From the NCBI RefSeq assembly GCF_901709675.1, contig NC_051105.1:11200104-11264103 (forward strand): 64,000 nucleotides of DNA, in the 5' to 3' direction. The DNA comes from Syngnathus acus (Eukaryota; Chordata; Actinopteri; Syngnathiformes; Syngnathidae). Of this stretch, positions 36,870 through 48,895 are shown one piece after another. The position numbers and the translations under genes were made by a program. Position 1 is the stretch's first letter, and every line of letters begins with the position of its first letter. The notes beneath the pieces were generated by a model that saw only the letters and a program-made list of their open reading frames with translations, was not told where the DNA came from and searched no databases.

Positions 36870-39565
36870 GCTCAATCTCAGAGGATCATCAGATGTTCAC
36901 CGTGTACATTTACATTCTTACTCGCACGGTTAATAGGATTAATTATACGATCTAGAAAGTACTGCAGATAATTCTTGTCAAAGATTCTGTAAATCTGGAA
37001 AAGTAGTGAGCAAAATTGTGATTAGTAGAAAATAATCAACCTTTAAAATGCTTTGAAATGCTGATGATAAAATATTTGGGCGGCAAAATATGAAAATAAC
37101 TACTGTTCAAATGCAAGACACGACTTTTTTCTAGCATGCCCTGCTGAATTCCCCCACAAGAACATCTTTTCTCTGCTACTGTCAAATTTGCTCGCTGCGC
37201 CTCGGCCACGAGTGTTGCTTGACATAAGCTCATGTGACATTTGAGAGGAGGGACAGGCACGAGTCTGGGCCGCTTGACGCGTACCAGCCGTGACTCAGCT
37301 GGCTGACGTGTGGGATGTTGCTCTCATCTCTCTCTGGGCAAACACGGCCCGGCAGCCAACGGCTCGTTACTCCGAGAACATCACCGGAGATAAACATGAC
37401 TGACACATTTATTCAAAGATATATACGATCAAGTCAGAATTTAAACGGGAGATCATTTGGATGCTTCGCGGAGTATTTACCGGTCAAAACCATTTGGATT
37501 TGAGGAGGCAGATGTCCAATCTCATGTTTGGCAAAATAAAATTACGATAACAGCCGATTAACTAAAAAATATAAAATATAAAAATAAATAATTAAAATAC
37601 TTTGACTTGACTCTGGAAGCTCAGCTATTTGTACACAGGCCGGGAAAAAGTTCCACGTCGACTGCGTTCCTTCGCAAGTGAGTTGCCAGCTTTTTTCACC
37701 ACAGCGCCATCTTCTGGATTGGGCGTGCTACTGCAGGAACATACCCCGACGCAAATCCCGCCTGCTGGGCATACAGTAGCTTATCTTTGGTCTAAAAAAG
37801 TCATTTGTCAAGAGTTGACAGGTGACGGCTCCAAAAGAAAGGAGCCGTGCTTGTCCATGACTGGAGGGCTGAAAAAATTCAAATGTGCTGCGATATTTGC
37901 TGACACGCCACATATCGCCACGTCCTTGAAATAATTACGCTTGTCTTGTAATGGAGGTCATAATTCACTTTGATTGTCCTGAACTTTTCCCGCATGAAAG
38001 CAAGCACAACAGTCTCTGCTAATGTTCCTAACGCAGGCCGCCGCCGCGTTCAAAAGCGACGCTGGAATTAGGACTCGGCTCAAGATCCAAATCCCGCCAC
38101 GTGTCCTTTTGAGGCGCACCTAACAAGTCGGCTCGTTTCTGATGAGCTCAGCAGAAGCCGTGATAGTTTACCTTTGATGAATTAGAGGAGGCGGGATTTA
38201 ATGAATGGAACACGGGGGTCACCTTTGTATCTCGGGGTGATACGATAAAAACACAACAAACAGATTTTTCTTACTGCCACATGCCTCTCCTTAATAATCA
38301 AGATTCCTCATCCCAGGCATACGGAATCTCATTACCTTGGCTCGTGGAGGAGAGCGAGACAACACTTCTCTCACTTCCTCGCGAGGGGGAGGGCGCCGGA
38401 CACACGGCTTTCTGCATATTTGCGCATACATCCACATCCCCATCCAGATATGTAAATGACTCATGCCAAGCCCAAATGCTCAAGTCCACACCATTAGTTT
38501 TCCACTTCATGATCTCCACATGGGGCCGTTAGGGGGATAATGTACCGTACAATACACGCTTTACTTTTAATTAATAGGCAAAAAAAAAGGTATTCTGAGG
38601 AGGAATAGGAAATGGAGATTACTGTGGAAAGAAAAAAAGCCTTGGAGATGTTTTTGAATGAGAGGTCCTTTTGTTAAAAGGAAAAACAAAGAATATTATG
38701 ATCAGACCTTGAAATGACGGTCAAACTTTGGAGCAATCGGAGGCGCCAAAATAAATTTATTAATCGATAGCTCAATCAAATAAAAAATGGCTGCTTCAAA
38801 TCAAAATGGCTGACTTGTTCTATTCCAGGTACATTTCAGGTCTTTAAGACTTTTTCCCATCTTGTTATGACATAACCAATTTGGTACCGATGAGTACAAT
38901 TGGTAACACGGCCTAAATTTTCTGTCTAGTTTGAACAAGTATCGATCATAGAAGCCATTAAATCCAATTGGCCGGTTGTAACAATTGATTACTTGAATAT
39001 ATGAGACAAATAGCGACAGCTGTTATCAGCTTTGACACTACATTATGCAAACTGGAGTCTTAACTGTAACAAACAAGATACAGTACATAGTAAAAAAAAG
39101 TGATGCCGCACTGACACGTCGCACTGCCGGATGTTCTGTGATGAAAGTAAAAAACCACACGCCATCTACCAGCCTGAGTGATAAAGCACGGAATATCTCT
39201 TTGCTCTCTTCAAATGTCACGCTTTATTGCCAGGTTGCGTCCTGGTCGGCCAAATATACACCTGTTTTACCTCCACTGGGAACATTACAAACTCTTCTTG
39301 AAAACGTCCTTGAAGAGCAATATAAGTTACCGTGCTTGGAGATTGCACGAGAATGCACCTGCATTGTATCACCATAAGTGACATTTGTTATATTTTTAAC
39401 CTTTAGTGCGGCGGTTCTAAAAAGTGGGTTTGGGATTGAACCCGCGGGAGTAAATTGTGTCTTTTCTTTTTTTATACAACTAACAAAAAAGTGTGTAGTG
39501 ACAAAAAAAAAATGCGGACCAAAAATTTTAATTTTTTACATATATGTATAATATGTTTATGTTTA

Positions 39566-39921
39566 GGCGGCTCGGTGGCGCACTGGGTAGCACGTCCGCC
39601 TCACAGTTCGGAGGGTGCGGGTTCGATTCCACCTCCGGCCCTCCCTGTGTGGAGTTTGCATGTTCTCCCCGGGCCCGCGTGGGTTTTCTCCGGGCACTCC
39701 GGTTTCCTCCCACAACCCAAAAACATGCTTGGTAGGCCGATTGAGCACTCCAAATTGTCCCTGGGTGTGAGTGTGTATGGTTGTTTGTCTATGTGTGCCC
39801 TGCGATTGGCTGGCAACCAGTTCAGGGTGTCCCCCGCCTACTGCCCGATGACGGCTGGGATAGGCTCCAGCACGCCCGCGACCCCCGTGGGGACTAAGCG
39901 GTACAGAAAATGGATGGATGG
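39566..39921 (+). mobile_element. tRNA-derived SINE, copy 3
   Basis: It has the same head, box A, box B (GGTTCGATTCC), body and ATGG tail as copies 1 and 2. It is bounded by an exact 13-bp duplication, ATGTTTATGTTTA, at 39553-39565 and 39922-39934. One inner block (GTGAGTGTGTATGG) is shorter than the GTGAGTGCGAGTGCAAATGG of copy 2. Confidence 0.93.
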
Positions 39922-39934
39922 ATGTTTATGTTTA

Positions 39935-42490
39935 CGCAAGCTAGCAAGCCGCACCTAGCAGCCGACGTGGCACAAATTAGCTTAGCACCTAGCATTAGCC
40001 CACGACTTCCTGAGCAGCTGGCAATGTGATTGGTTGATGTTGCTGTGTCATTTCGAGGTCAATAATAGCTTCCATTTTGTCATTTCGAGGTCACTAATAG
40101 CTTCCATTTTCAATCAGATATCTTAAATATGACAGGTGTCGCTAACAACGTGGTCACTGCCTGCGTTTTATCACACTGAAAAAGTAGTTACTCCCTTAAG
40201 CAGGAGGCGAGAAAGCGTTTAGCGGTTCCTCCGCATCAAGTGACACATTTGGCCCTCAGTTTGCGTTAAGTGCAACAATTAATGCATGTTAATTCTTAAT
40301 TATGATAATTTCATTTGAAGCGCGGTGGTGTGAGGTTCTAACAGGGTGGCCGGGTGAAGAAAAAAAAAAAAAAAAAGCGAGAGCGCCAGAGACAACGTCG
40401 CTGCTGTTGTTGTGGTGACGTTTCTAGCACGTTCACATGTCTCGTGGTGTTAGGGACCCTTAATGAGGACGCGAGTTCAAACATGACACGCTCTCGTCTC
40501 AAAGGAATAATTGGGCTGCTTTCTTAGGCGTAAAAAAAAAAAAAACGGCAGCTACATTTGAGGTCTACGAATTGTTTAAAATATCCAAGTTCATGCTTGT
40601 GTCTGGTCACAGCTTTACACTTAGCATCACGATTTCCCCTGAGGAACACACACCACTGCAACGAGACACAATCACACTAAAGTGTGTTGACAACTGTGTA
40701 GCTAATTGTTTATTTTCTGGAAAAGAGTTTTAGCAACAATCAGAAGCTATCAGAGTCTGGCTGCCATCTCGTTCCTCTCCGCGGAGGTATTGATCGTAAT
40801 CGAGCAAGTCAAAGTTTGCCAGAATCTGGAATATTTTTACCGAGGAGAAGCGCCCAGGTCGCGTGGCACAAACTGGCCCATTAAAAATATGTAAATGAAG
40901 AGAGAGCGCGTCTAATAGCGCACACGAGGGACAAATGGATCCTGGGTAGTGATTAATTTATTTGATGACGCCTCCAGCGTGGAATTTTGGGTCACAAACC
41001 AAGTGACAGGATGACAAATGACCATTTTAAGGAATTAAGCAGGGGGAAAAGTTTGCAGGGAGATGAAACAAACGCACTTCAGCTGCCTGATCTGAGGTGA
41101 TAACGCTTTTGGAAGTGAAACCGGACGGGTAAAAGCGACATAATAAGCAAATCATGGGCCGGTTCGTATGGATAAACCCCGCTGTGATGACACATTACAC
41201 ACTTTTATCCATAAAAGCACTTTGGAGTGTGTCCTTCGCATCCAACAAAGGAGAAACGGTTTAATTTCCTGGAGACGATAAAACATCTTGATGATTGCCG
41301 TAGCAAGACAAATAATTTTGACGTGCTTGTAGATGAACACCTATAATGATGCTGATAATAATTCCAAGTGTTTGTCTCATCAGCCGGGGCCCTCCTTTTT
41401 TTTAAATATAGCGGGAGATTTATACAGCACATAGCTTCTGGCGTTGTTTCAACAATTTGGCTTTGTCACTGACAAAATACATCAATTCATTAATTAGGAT
41501 TCATCTTGCGATATCAAATTTATAAGTGTTAAAGGAGACAGATGCTCTTTTAAGACGGGCAGTCCCGCTCATCTGTCCTGCTCACTTTGGGAATTTAAGA
41601 CTCAACACTGCATGTGTTAATTTGGCAGATTCCTTGAGTCCCGCCTCCCGAGGACACGCTCGCGCGGATGCCACACATGTATGTAGGTGCGACACACATG
41701 ACGACCCGTCGGCGGCGACGGCGCGTCCCGCTCACATTCGCACTTGCTAAAAAAAGATGAATTGCTGTCCTCATTCAGTCCATCCAGCAATGCTGTGACC
41801 CTGACAGCCAGCGCCTCTTTGTCTAATGCCATTAGCAATGTAGCGCTACAAAATACTGCTAAATGCTGCCATAAATGACATTTGGCTGTTACTGGAAAAA
41901 AAATGGATGCCATGTTTACACGCCAACAAGAGGGAAAAAAGCACTACCTTGACTACAAGGCACCACTTGGTCAATTTTTTTTTTTTATTGCCAGGTGTTT
42001 TTGTCAAAAGAGACGAAATTGCTGACTCAGCACTTTAGTGGAGGAGACAAAAATTGCTCATCCCACAAAAAACATGCTCGCCCAAATAATGTTCCAACAT
42101 TTCAAAGCAAGTCCAAAAGCATAAATATGATTTTATAAAAGCACTTGAGCAAGTAATTATTATCATTTCCTGATCTTCTTTTGACAGAACTATTGCAATC
42201 TTGGTTGGTGTCGCTACAGCAAAAGAAAAATAATAAAAAGAACAAAACTACTTGACAAAAAAATGTGGAGATATAACACCTGTATTAAAGCAGAGAAGTG
42301 GCGTCGCCACGGCAACAAAATAGCTGTGCCGTTTCTATTTAAAGCCAAAACTTAGCAATTTTGAGGCTTCAAACACACAAGTGAGGTCAAATCCTTTTCG
42401 TATTGCAGGTTCTGCCAGCCCTACGTGCTTCGCCTCACTGACATAAAACGTGCTGCGCTAATTAATTGGACACTCAAAAGTGCCTGCAGT

Positions 42491-42495
<5 letters not shown>
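39935..42495. other. gene desert, no gene seen
   Basis: No gene was recognised. It includes a 32-bp tandem duplication (40047-40110), A-runs near 40360 and 40533, and otherwise unique DNA. Confidence 0.45.
40047..40110 (+). repeat. 32-bp tandem duplication
   Basis: GTCATTTCGAGGTCAATAAT plus AGCTTCCATTTT is followed immediately by a second copy with one A-to-C change. Confidence 0.9.

Positions 42496-42557
<62 letters not shown>
42496..42557. repeat. (TG)n microsatellite
   Basis: About 31 uninterrupted TG units. Confidence 0.95.
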
Positions 42558-42559
<2 letters not shown>

Positions 42560-43574
42560 ATCGAACAACATGCCCTGGGTGGAAGTGTGTCTCGTCAAAC
42601 GTCCATTGGGATGGGATCCCCGGCCCATCGCTCCCCTCCAAAGCCTAATGGATGGTCATCAACTGACAATTGTACTTGAGTGTTCTAATTAAAAAATAAT
42701 AATAACACAGCTCCATTTTGCCTTGAGGGAGCGAGCGGCCCAGCCATTACCTAAGCAAAGCCAACGCCGAGCAAAGGCATCTCCAGTTCCTATTTAAAGC
42801 CTATCAGACATGCATCCTCTTCATCACCTCTAAGCAACCCTCGGCGCTGTCACGAGTGAACGCATGAGCGGCCAGAGTAATGTTCACACTCCGCATTTGG
42901 ATACCCATTGCGTGTAGCATGAAAGTGACTCACAGCTCCCCCTTTCCAGATTGTGCCCAATTTCATGGTGTTACACTCAGCAGGCATCAAGCGAGCGCGC
43001 CCATTTGCCATCCGGCGTTGGCTGCATCATATCTTGTCGTCTAGCGCCACATCTTGCGCACTTCATTCTTCTCATTAAGAGAAATAGGAAAATGAACATT
43101 TGTGGCCGCGGTTTGATTAACCTCAGCTCCGAGCAGTTGCTCCTGACAATATCAGTGTCTATTGACCTGCAGCTACTCAGAGGTGTAAAGGTGCAAAGGT
43201 CTGGAGATGTGGGACCAGCCCGGGCGGCGGTAACGGGGGGAGCCCCCCCGGCCTAATTGTCTCTTCCCGCTAAACTGACGTTATTGGCAGCTGCCACTGT
43301 CTCCGGCAGTCGACGGCGGCGGCGAAATGAAGCAGAGGGCCGGCTAATTGCAATGGCCTTTTCATCATCTTCAATCAAATGCTTTCATAGAAACCAGGAG
43401 AGGCAGCCAATCAAACATTGTTAGGTAGGACTGTTGGATTCCAAACTCGCCAATAAAAAAATAAGCCTGGAAAAAAAAAGAAGCTTGGCAACTAGCCGCC
43501 GCAATTTTGCAGAACAATGTTACCTGAGCTGATTCTCTCACCTGTTTTTTAAATTTGGTCATGTGACATTCGCA

Positions 43575-43690
43575 AGCTGAGCCCTGATTGGTCATTGTCT
43601 GTGTCCAACTGTGATGTCATTTTGAGTCAACAGCAAGGGACAAAATCGCCACCGCCGGAGATGAATAAAAATGGCACAATTTTGCTGCGC
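43575..43690 (+). repeat. dispersed repeat fragment (copy 3)
   Basis: It reads AAGCTGAGCCCTGATTGGTC, then GTGATGTCATTTTGAGTCAA and CAGCAAGGGACAAAATCG. The order matches 33141-33250 and, inverted, 21309-21396, where the CTGAGCCC part is also present. Confidence 0.55.
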
Positions 43691-45594
43691 GATTCAACTC
43701 CACAAACACAAGATGGATCCGAATACAGTGTTTAAACGAATTTAGCAGAGAACCTTAAAAATCATTTTGGACTTGACATCCCTTTTTTTTGTGCTTTGGA
43801 TTTGGGAGAGTGCATGCCTGGGGGTCTGGGATGTTAAATGGGGGTGTTACAGCGGGACGGCAGCAAAGTTCAACGCTGGCGGATGTTTCGGGAGGGCAAC
43901 GGCTCCGCCTGACAAGAGATCAATACTGTCCTCAGAGTGGCTGGAGTCAAGCTGCTGGGTCTGACAGGGGGCCGTGTGGCGTAATTGGATCAGGGGCGCA
44001 GCAAGTCGCCTGCATGAATCCCCCCCGCCCCCCCTTTTCTTCAGGACTGTCACAGCTGTCACATGTCATCCCCCTGCACCGCTGTCACCCCGGGAGGTTA
44101 GCGGTTGGCTCCCCTACCCCTCTTGCACCCATGCAAATGTCCACTTAGCAGATGAAGGCCGCCCCGATATTAGACGCATTCTTCATGCTTTTATGCAAAA
44201 GTAAAATCGATGTCATTGGAGAATTTCATGGAAATAAAGTCGGCATTTATGCAAAAGCCAAAGAGCGAAACCGCGTGAAGAAGTGGAAACAATTTGGTTC
44301 AGCTTATTAAAACGGGGATGAAAATAAGGCTGGGGAAAAAGAAAAAAAACAAACAAAAGGAGTTGAGGATTAGATGATATTGAGAGCAAAAATCCACAGA
44401 TGACATAAAATCGTGAAAAACCTTATCTCCATTTGGTCTCAATGGGAGAGTATTGATGAACAGCATCTTTTGAAAGAATTTCTTTTGTGTCAGAAAACAT
44501 GGAGAGCATCTTAATAGTCTTTTAAAAACAAGCAGCCTGATCTCATTAATCTGCGCTTTGGACGAGAGATTAGGAGACGGAATTCCACAGTCAAGCCTGC
44601 ATGCTGTCGAAAATAAAAAATGACAATGTACATAATGATCTGTCGGTCGCTAATCTAGCTAGCATCCAACTGGGACCTCTTTTATAAAAAGTCGCGCTTT
44701 ATTCAAATCCTAAATATCTGAGGGCCTCAATAATTGTCACCCCGTCTGAGTCGAAGAGGAGATTTCGGACTTCGCAGAAAGCGTCGGATTAAATACGTGG
44801 TTGAATATAAAAACGGGAATCCGTGTGTAAATTGACAGCAACAATTGGAAGCTGTGATGTTATCCTGCGAGAGTCGCCCTGCCCTCCATTTTCACGTTCT
44901 TAATCAAATTAAAAGCTTAGGATCAGCGTGATTGGATTACCACCGATACAACGCACGATCCTTTTTAGTTCGGCGATGGCGAACTTGAGAAGACGCACAA
45001 CACGAGGGGAGGCGCAACAGCACAGGGAGGCAGTGAGGCTGAGGCCGAATGGTTGTTTCAGTAATCTCGAAGAGCAACGCCTCCTTCCGGGACTGCGAGT
45101 TCACCTCAGCAGCCTCGACGGTTCAGCGAGCACAAGGATGTGCTTAACAAACGGCGAGGACGGCGGCGGGGCCCGACTGGCGGGCGGTCACGGGCTTGTG
45201 CTAAGTGATCTGTATTCCCCGTGAATCCGGCGCGCCTTAACCCTGTGAAATTAAGGACACTCGCCGAAACCCGCCTCTGACCCCCAACATAATGCAAAAT
45301 TCAAAAAGCGCCATGCATCAGTGTTCGTGTGATATGTAAGGAAAGGAGAGGAGGCGGGGCCAGGGCGGCGGAATAACCCACCAAAGCACCGTTAGGAAAT
45401 GTCTCCGGATGCTGTTGCAGAATTCTGATTAAGACCTCCAGCAGGCTAGAACCCAGATGCCTTTTGGTATACATAGACCTAGACCTGTTCTCATAGTGGG
45501 TTCCTTAGAACCCTGGAGGTCAATTATACAGATCTCGCTTTCTTGAGACTCCCTTTAAGATAACCGAGATTGTTGCTAGAAGCACAATTAACAC

Positions 45595-45705
45595 CAAAAA
45601 AATTTAATTATAATAAAATTAACAATATAAAAAATAATAACAATAAATACAAAATAATATTACAAATAATAATAAAATAATAATAAAAAATAATTAATTG
45701 AGAGT
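45595..45705. repeat. AT-only TAATAA tract
   Basis: Low-complexity sequence of AATAAT and AAATAAT units. Confidence 0.8.
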
Positions 45706-46570
45706 ACAAGGTATATTAGCATACTCAAAAAGGATAGCGGTTTAATTTGTAGTTTGGTGTTGAGTCTCTTCCTAAATAACCGAGACAGTTAATTGTTTAA
45801 AGAACATGGTCGGGGGAAGTAAAGATTGGCAGGTGAAAGTGAGGCTTGCAAACTGACCTGCACGCGAGACCTCCTCGTTGGCGACTCATAATCACTACTC
45901 TCAGGGAGTCACGTGAGCCGCTAAAAGGGTGCCAAAGCCATTATGGGAGTGCTACAAACTCCACTTAAAGATCACTTTATACTCTATTACCTTCACTGTA
46001 TTTACAGGAGGCCAGCTTTTTGGTAATACATTTGCCGGTGGCTCGGCAGGTGTCCATCTGCTGCGGGAGAAAAATGTGGCGCCGGAAAGATATTGTTTCC
46101 TCTACTAAATTTTCTCAACAGGACAGAACAACAATTTGCGGGACAAGTGGCGCCGTGTGCAAAGTAGATCGCAAAGAAGAAGTGAGGAGTAGAATAAAAT
46201 TTGACTTAGGGAAGGAACACAATTAAGATGCATGTAGACAATAAAACTATCAAATTCAGTGCCACTGTTAATTGTTAATGACTCAGCAATTTTTCTAAGC
46301 TTACTCGAGGCATGATGAGGCTACGATCGTCCGGTATATGGCGACATCTCACGAGAACAAGTTCCAGTTTCGATCCATGTCGAACAATCAAAGCCAATTA
46401 CAGATCATTGCCAGTCATTTGTGGACAATTAAGTCTTTGGTGCTCGGTGTGAGTCCAACACATTGTGCAAATGTCTCACCAACAAAGAATTACAATCAAT
46501 TAGAAACACAGGAATGCCTTTGCTTCCTGCAATGCCGAGCTATTTCCTCTGACATTTTGTACTTATTATA

Positions 46571-46584
46571 GTGTGTGTGTGTTT

Positions 46585-46615
<31 letters not shown>

Positions 46616-46618
46616 GGG
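46571..46618. repeat. (GT)n followed by G20
   Basis: A GT tract passes directly into a run of 20 G. G-runs of this length can form quadruplexes and are also prone to length errors. Confidence 0.9.
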
Positions 46619-48403
46619 TATTGGAATATTAAATACCATCTACCATTGGGGTTATACGTTCCAGAGATGAAAATCTGCCTAGTAACAACAGAGAATAATC
46701 AAATTTATTATTTAGTTATTTATAAATAATTTGAAGCTTTCTGCATAATTCAATACAAAACACGCAAGTGAGGTGGATTTTTTTTATCATTTATAAAAAA
46801 TGGGAAGAGGACCGTGCAAAAAAATAATCGCATAATAACTCTCAATGGCAACATTCACGATTTCTTGTCTCGTGATGTAACCGAAGCAGTTCTAAGTGAG
46901 CGCTCACCATTACAGCTTGTCCTCTAAGCAAAGTTGCTGACATTGTTGAGGGATGAGAGCTCGCTAAACACGCCTCACACTTGATTCTTTTCACATCAGT
47001 GTCAACGAATTAGTAATGGCATCCCCCGGCTGAGATTGACGTATTTGTTTGCACCGCCGGAGCCGAAGTATGCGCGGGAGAGATAGGCATCCTCCAAACA
47101 AATATGGAAACCCAGCTTATTCCACACGTAATCATCGGCCGACCAACTGTAGTGCAAGATATCGGCCGAGCTGTCCTGGCGCTGATAGAGCCGTGCGGCA
47201 GCTATAAGAAATCAGCCCGAATGTGTCAAGGCTAGATAAGTGGACGTGCGTGTCTGCAGGAGATATATTTACACTGAGCAGGTAGCGGGCAGGCTACATC
47301 TAATTGACTCTGCAGCAGCAGTGGAGTGGATGAGGGGTTTACAGGGCGGCCGGCCGACTGGCCGGGCGGCCGAGAGCGCAAGATTAGTGCTGACGTCTCT
47401 GCCACATCAATTAGAACCCGCGGCTCGGGCCGGAGCGGAATCGCCACCGCCGGCCGGCCCGGGCCCTCCCGGCGCGCCTGGTTCCTGTGGACTGGTGGTC
47501 CAGACTCCCCTGTGGAGGGAGGTGCCACAGAGAGTTTCACGACAAATGGCCGGATGTGTTCGTCAAAGCGGCCACGTGGCCCCGGCCCGATGGGGGCACG
47601 CTGGGTGAGTAGCGCCCTGCTGTTGTCTTCACTTTTCATACTGCTTCATCTCACTACATTTCCAGTGTCTCGAAAAGAGAGAACTAAAAATAATTAGTAT
47701 ACCTTCCATTCATGTCAAATAAATATTCCCCATTGAAATGAATGGACATGCCATTAATCGGTTCCAAACTCCATCAAACCAATACCATTTTTGTCACCAT
47801 TACATTTCGATTAATTTTGATTCAATGGCCCTCCCCAGACTTTTTTTTAACCTTTGCGATACTCTTCTAAAACACTTCCCATTCTCTTCAACACTTTTCG
47901 TACCCACTAAAATTCATATGACCCACCAAATCCAAAACAATAACAAAAAGTTCCTCAGTCTGAGCTAACATGAGTATACAAATGCGCGTCACGTCGCGTT
48001 GGCCACCGGGCCAGAGCCGCATGAGGCCATCACAGAGCGTTAGTTAGCCTCTCCGCCTCCCTGTTGCCGCTGACAACAATACATCCAGATCGGCATCCTT
48101 CCCGGCGGGGGGCCGACATCAGGCATTAAGTGTTCCAGACTCGGATAGCCCCAACACCTCCGCCTTGGTCTTCACCTCTTAACACGAATGTTCACAGACC
48201 GTCAAATTGCATTTTGCGACACCTCTGCTATACGCATACCAAAATGTTATGTTTTGATGGGTGCGTTTGTTCTTTTGTCGCAAAAAACTTGAAACCTATA
48301 TTTACGAATCAGGAAGTAGCCTGCTAATTTAAAAGAGGAATAAAATGACAAATGAACAGAACTGGACATCTTTAACAGGTTGGCCTAGATTTAATCTCCA
48401 TCA
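46619..48403. other. gene desert with a CpG-rich block
   Basis: No gene was recognised. 47000-47320 is repeat-free and of mixed composition. 47330-47620 is rich in CpG and is described separately. Confidence 0.4.
47330..47620. promoter_or_regulatory. CpG-rich block with GGCCGGCC palindromes
   Basis: It contains GGCGGCCGGCCGACTGGCCG and CCGGCCGGCCCGGGCCCTCC in an otherwise AT-rich region. Open frames of about 120 codons cross it in several phases, as expected of GC-rich DNA, and none resembles a known protein. It is a possible enhancer or promoter island. Confidence 0.3.
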
Positions 48404-48728
48404 CAGGTGTCAAACTCAAGGCCCGGGGGCCAGATACGGCCCCGCCACATCATTTGATGTGGCCCGCGAAGGCAAATTGTGCATCAAATTTGTGTGTCAT
48501 TACTAGAATTGCAAATTATCTTCACTTTTAATAATTTTTTTTTAAAATATTTGACCAGTTTTTAGTCATCTGATTTGAAAACGAGTTATTTGTCAGTTTG
48601 TTTTGTAGCTTTTACTGTATATAAAACGGGGTGCTCATACATTTATTTGGGTTGATAATCATAATGGCCCTCCGAAAGAAGCTATGACTACAATGCGGCC
48701 CGCGAAAAAAATGAGTTTGACACCCCTG
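48404..48728. mobile_element. 325-bp hAT-like MITE
   Basis: It starts CAGGTGTCAAACTCAAGGCC and ends GAGTTTGACACCCCTG, so the ends are inverted copies of a CAGGGGTGTCAAACTC motif that is common in fish non-autonomous hAT elements. CGGCCC / GGCCCGCGA segments repeat inside. The flanks CTCCATCA and CTCTACAT agree at only some positions, so the 8-bp duplication is decayed or absent. Confidence 0.75.
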
Positions 48729-48819
48729 CTCTACATGCTCAAACTATTTTACATTAACCAACAATAATGAATGTCGTAAATATAAAACTCTTGATTTCAT
48801 TAATAAGCTCAGGGAGCAA

Positions 48820-48895
48820 TAATAAATAAATAAATAAATAAAAAATAAATAAAAAATATAAAAATAAATAAAATAAAATAAATATATATAACTAT
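48820..48895. repeat. (AATA)n-rich tract
   Basis: Mostly AATAAATA units with minor variants. Confidence 0.85.

Larger units (their letters stand above)
34844..39552. other. gene desert, no gene seen
   Basis: No gene was recognised. It includes a CpG-rich patch at 35575-35740, an A24 run at 36846-36869, and a repeat-free block at 36370-36600 that may be regulatory. The rest is ordinary unique DNA. Confidence 0.45.
42558..46570. other. gene desert, no gene seen
   Basis: No gene was recognised. A dispersed repeat fragment lies at 43575-43690 and an AT-rich tract of TAATAA units at 45595-45705. Frames of 60-119 codons in this stretch show no family features. Confidence 0.45.

Noticed and set aside
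39455-39958. 167-codon frame shared in part with frames at 11870-12270 and 23007-23434
   Set aside because: The shared protein-like text is the translation of the SINE in each place; the frames differ outside it.
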